Positions 60,331-64,000 of a stretch of DNA of 64,000 nt are shown here, in pieces (positions within the stretch are counted from its first letter, which is position 1; each line of letters begins with the position of its first letter). Source of the DNA: Lagopus muta (Eukaryota > Chordata > Aves > Galliformes > Phasianidae); the NCBI RefSeq assembly GCF_023343835.1, contig NC_064439.1:37394508-37458507 (forward strand). The letters run 5' to 3'. Below the pieces are notes generated by a model. That model was given only the letters and a program-made list of their open reading frames with translations, was not told the origin of the DNA and made no database searches. A program made the position numbers and the translations under genes.

Positions 60331-61717
60331 TGATGTAAAACAGACTTCTTTAGTTGTTAGCTCTTACGCAGTTCAGGCAAGCTGAGTTTTCAGCAGGTTG
60401 TGAGAGCTGATATCACCATCCACATACCATGTGGATGACACATGGTAAGACTTCCATACTGTTAATATATGTCCTCTCAGCAGCATGTTAGCATTTCTTG
60501 CCAAGCATTGCTCATGTATGTGTTCCAGCTTCTGAGACTGTGGCTGCACTTCAAAAAATTATGCTTTTTGCATGTGTGCACTTTCATTTTTTCTTGTTTA
60601 TGAATATTCAAACAATGAATCTACTGGCAGAAATGTACCTGGAAACAGCAAATTGTGAACTTCTAAAATCACTGCAATATCTTCTAATAGAACCTGACCA
60701 TGGGAGTTACCTCTTTGTGCTCAGAGAAGGGGTGGTTCTTTGCAAGAATATTAAGAAACAATAAAAAACTCAGTTTTTTTCCACAATCAGCCTTCAGGAA
60801 AAAAGTCTGGTGCTTTCTCCAACATTGAATTGAGGAAAGAAAGATGGCGAGCCTGTCCATCAAAAATTTCTATTTACAACAAACCCTTGCTGTTATAAAT
60901 CTACCAAAATTTGAGATTTATAATCACTGTGACAGATTTCGTGCAGATATAGGAATAATGTGGAAGGAAATGCAATGCAGCAATAACATTACATCTCCAG
61001 GGCTGGTCTTTTGGTGTGTTGCTGGGAAGAGCAACGGGAGTCTTAGTACGCATCAGATAGGGAACAGCTGAGAATCAAATTCTTTTACATTGTCATGATC
61101 TGGATGCAGACTCAGGAATTGTTTTCTTCTCAGTGATCATAGTCTGCAATATCCCAATAGAATAAGATGCAATTTTTTTTTGTTTAGGCTGTTTCCTACC
61201 CTTCTCAATCCTGTCTTTTCATTTTTGAAGTTCATTTCCATGGGCTTGTACCAGACATGTTTGTACCAGAGAAAATTAATTTTGCTTGATTGTTTGTCTT
61301 CAATATTTTGACTTTTTGTCCCTTCTCACTTTCCATTCTTCATGAAGCTGTATGTTATTACTTACATCCTTTTCTTCTTACCAATCTGATTTCATACTTG
61401 TCCATCAGCATTAAACATTGTCAGTTTTAAGCTTTTTTTGTTTTCTGCTTAAGCTTTTGTTTTTTTGTTTTCTGTTACTCATCCTTTCATCATTTCCATC
61501 ATTCTTGCAAGATGCAGCTGACTTTTCAGCCCTTTACATATTTTTCATGCAAATGTTTTAAACTTACTAGACCATCTTTCTATTCATTTTGTAATTCCCA
61601 CACCTTAGATTCTTGTTATTGACCTTGACTATGAGACTTTGTCAAAAATGCTGTCTGAAGTCAAAACAATATTGTCATGTGGAAGAGATCTTTCTGATAC
61701 CTGTTACAACATGTCAT

Positions 61718-61791
61718 CTTTTTAATCTTGAAGGTTGTTGTGTTCTGTTGAAGCACACAGTCTCTTTTTAATCTTAAAAGTCATTGTGTTC
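61718..61791. repeat. Local direct duplication, 28 bases twice
   Basis: The sequences at 61718-61745 and 61764-61791 both begin CTTTTTAATCTT and end TTGTGTTC. About 24 of 28 positions match, with an 18-base spacer. It looks like a diverged small duplication. Confidence 0.8.
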
Positions 61792-61920
61792 ATTATCTGT
61801 AGGCACTGGCCTTTTGGAGACAGATACAGCAGACAAAGGAAAAGTGTGAAGCTAGAAACCTCAGAACATTGAATGTTGAGTCCCTCTCCAATCTCAAGAT
61901 ATCAAGCATCTTTCTTGTGG

Positions 61921-61946
61921 TTTTTTTTTTTTTTTTTTTTTTTTTT
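61921..61946. repeat. Poly-T homopolymer (26 bases)
   Basis: An uninterrupted T-run on the plus strand, preceded by TTTCTTGTGG. Confidence 0.95.
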
Positions 61947-62389
61947 AAATGAGAGCCACAGTATCAGTGGTTTCATTTCTTAAAGTTCTCTTGTCCTCTG
62001 CCATCATGAACTAGTCCATCTCTTCTTTATCTTGCTTATTGTCTCTGTGGGTATCTGCAGAGGGTTTCCCAGGGACTAGGCAACCTCTGTTCTGCAGGAA
62101 ATGAGCAGCTCTTGTTCATCTGAGGTGTATTTTTGAAGGGACATACAAAACAGTATTTGAGTCTCAGGTATGTCAAAATGGATGTCACCATGTCTTTCAA
62201 GGTCTTCATGAAAGATTTTCTTCAATTCAGAGAAGTTTAGATCTTTAATACTGCCATATGTTCTATGTTATTACAGCCCATTTGCTAATGCTGCTGAGAG
62301 GTGAGGAGAGGCTGAATGATTTTGTACTTTGGTACTTACTCCAGACTGGCTAATTTATACAAGTTAGCCTTTAAAGCTGGAAGATATTA

Positions 62390-63786
62390 TTTATTTTTCA
62401 TCTTTGGTTTACGTATGTAACTGCAACTTAGACTTGTCAAATTCTGCTTTGTTTTGTGGTGTGCCTATCCAGGTATGTATGAGCAGGTTTGAACTTTCAA
62501 ACTGCCCTGCTCTAAGTTTCAGTGTGCCTTTTGGCTGAAAGTAATGCAGTAAAACCCAGAATTCATAACCTCACTATATTGAAACACTAAAGTTTTATAT
62601 TTGACTAATATACTACTTGGACCTTAGAAGTCTCATAAAGTATTTGCTCATGCACCCATTTACCCATTCTCCTCACACAAAAAATCCTAGTTATTACTTT
62701 GTCTGACAGTTTTTGGTAGTGAATTTCATGGTAATTATTGTTCTCACACTCTTTCTTCCCTCATATAATGTTGCCTGGCACTTCCTATAATTAACCAGAA
62801 AAGCTGAAATGTTATCCACAAGCCACTGTCTTCTGCTAGAGCCAAGTTTACTCTTCTTTCCATGTCTGACTGATTAAGATGCTTAGACTTACGTGGGTGT
62901 TGTGACCTATGCTTCTGTTTTTCAAATTAATTAAACAAATACATTCTTAATGGAAGATGGTGAGGGATGAGAACTACTGCTACATTATTTACTGAGTATT
63001 GTAAAATCAGCAGCTGATGAACCTTGGCAAATCACCCATCTTACAAAGCTCCTGAGATACTGAGCATCATAAGTGAAATGATACATCTAGAACCAACCAG
63101 TCTCATCAGAGAGAAAAGATGTTTGATTTAAACCTACTATGGAGTTCATATTCATGAAGAAGCAGGAAATTTGCTTTCTTAGTTATATCCAAGGAAGCAA
63201 TGCAAATTTGACTTCTACACTGAATGTGTAATGCCTTGATTTTAAAAGGATCAAGAAAGCAGTTTTTTAATTCAAAAATAGATCTTTTAATATAGATTAT
63301 AATCAGATTAGTGCTATCTTCATTTGTGGATATATTCACTGCAAATAGCTTAATTTTTCTGATGTCAGAGTGCCTCTTATCTGATGACTTCTTATAAGAA
63401 TGTTTAGAAAAAGGTGGTATATTTGATAATTCTGTGTGGCTTCCCTAAAAAGGGGAGTAAAGAAAGGGCTGAGGGATTAGAAGTCTGATTAGTACATAAT
63501 GAGAAACTTTAGATTGATTATGAAATGACTTATTCATGCATCAATGCAGTGACTTTACTCAGGTTGCCATACAGCTGGAGATCATAAATATGTGGATCTG
63601 CCATAAATACTGACACTCTAGTGGGTTTCAGTGCCCGAAACGAGCTTGCAGACAATGTATATCTTGAGCTCTGAACAGTGGCTGAACCTGCTTCCTCACA
63701 AATGGGGCTGGGAAGGGACATGTTCAGCATCAACAGTGTAAGCATTCCTGTCATCTTGAACAGGACTATGTCCCAAGGCACTTGCG
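62390..63786 (-). other. Possible 3' UTR of the edge gene
   Basis: This lies directly downstream, on the minus strand, of the stop codon at 63787-63789. The first AATAAA on the minus strand is at 62390-62395, about 1.4 kb past the stop. Two weaker ATTAAA signals lie at 63266-63271 and 63286-63291, about 0.5 kb past it. The minus frame at 63530-63781 (83 codons) begins just after the stop and is probably UTR read by chance. The assignment depends entirely on the edge exon being real. Confidence 0.25.
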
Positions 63787-64000
63787 TTAGGCTAAATACA
63801 TTTGCAAAGGGCGTAGTTCTCTATTTTGCAGTTTTGCTTCGCTGTTCCTAAATTTTTCTTTTGCTTCCTCTAGTCTGTCTCTGACTCTTCTCAACATTTT
63901 AATGTCTTTGAGAATGTACCGAATGGTATCTCTCTGGGCTGCGAACAACTCATTGATAAAGCCACCAATATGGACACCTAGTGCAACTGGAAAGTCGTCT
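63787..64000 (-). CDS. C-terminal coding exon of an unidentified gene (partial, runs off the right edge)
   Basis: The minus strand is open from the window edge for 70 codons and stops at TAA (63787-63789). The peptide reads like a real protein rather than chance sequence. It has a small hydrophobic stretch (VALGVHIGGFINELFAA), then a long charged, amphipathic helix (KDIKMLRRVRDRLEEAKEKF and on to KLQNRELRP) with leucine and other hydrophobic residues at coiled-coil-like spacing, and a short tail ending MYLA. The first Met is at residue 35, so the exon must continue or be spliced from upstream beyond base 64000. AG at the very edge (64000-63999 on the minus strand) could even be an acceptor, but no pyrimidine tract can be seen. 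I do not recognise the family. It may be the last exon of a host gene; a repeat-derived ORF is less likely because no CR1 or retroviral signature is present. Confidence 0.5.
   Translation of the reverse strand, partial: DDFPVALGVHIGGFINELFAAQRDTIRYILKDIKMLRRVRDRLEEAKEKFRNSEAKLQNRELRPLQMYLA

Larger units (their letters stand above)
57216..63786. other. Non-coding stretch up to the edge exon
   Basis: No interspersed repeat was recognised. Separately listed are a (TA)n array, an exon-like segment at 57758-57868, a possible enhancer block at 59880-60330, a 28-base local duplication near 61.7 kb and a 26-base T-run at 61921. If the edge exon is real, the right part (about 62.4-63.8 kb) may be its 3' UTR. 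Confidence 0.5.

Overview
This window looks like a stretch of a bird nuclear genome, most likely galliform (chicken or a close relative). Nothing in it looks bacterial or viral. Almost every recognisable feature is a decayed transposable element of the kinds typical of birds. There are fifteen CR1 non-LTR retrotransposon pieces, most of them 5'-truncated 3' ends with the usual ATTCTATGA-like tails. There are also two short, internally deleted mariner copies of the type known as Galluhop/Mariner1_GG in chicken. The rest is AT-rich, CpG-poor, non-coding-looking DNA with homopolymers and short microsatellites. I saw no rRNA, tRNA, CRISPR or operon structure.

Layout. From 1 to about 20 kb there are CR1 copies at 4.3, 5.3, 8.8, 10.6-11.4, 15.3, 15.7 and 17.2 kb, and mariner copies at 7.0-7.5 and 19.6-20.0 kb. 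From 20 to 31 kb there is a CR1 piece directly after the second mariner, a small CpG-rich patch at 25.5 kb, a 0.73-kb minus-strand CR1 at 27.9 kb and a head-to-tail CR1 pair at 29.6-30.3 kb. From 30.3 to 52.6 kb the DNA is mostly non-repetitive, with CR1 pieces at 38.9 and 40.6 kb. At 52.6-54.0 kb lies the longest CR1 copy, on the minus strand and reaching into reverse transcriptase. At 56.6-57.9 kb a promoter-like block (two perfect TGAGTCA sites, a TTTAA box, a strong splice donor) is followed by an exon-like 111-base segment; a CR1 fragment lies between them. The right edge holds the only persuasive host coding sequence: a minus-strand open frame that enters from beyond base 64000 and ends with a stop at 63787-63789. 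It looks like the last coding exon of a gene lying mostly outside the window.

Functional reading. If that exon is real, most of the window is DNA downstream of a minus-strand gene, or possibly a large intron or flank of others. The elements do not work together as a system. The most useful leads are the edge exon, the promoter/first-exon block near 56.8 kb with its possible second exon, the small CpG-rich patch, two stretches that look like conserved non-coding enhancers, and inverted CR1 pairs that could form double-stranded RNA if transcribed. Family assignments come from memory of avian repeats and protein motifs. I found no strong evidence of a new biological system.
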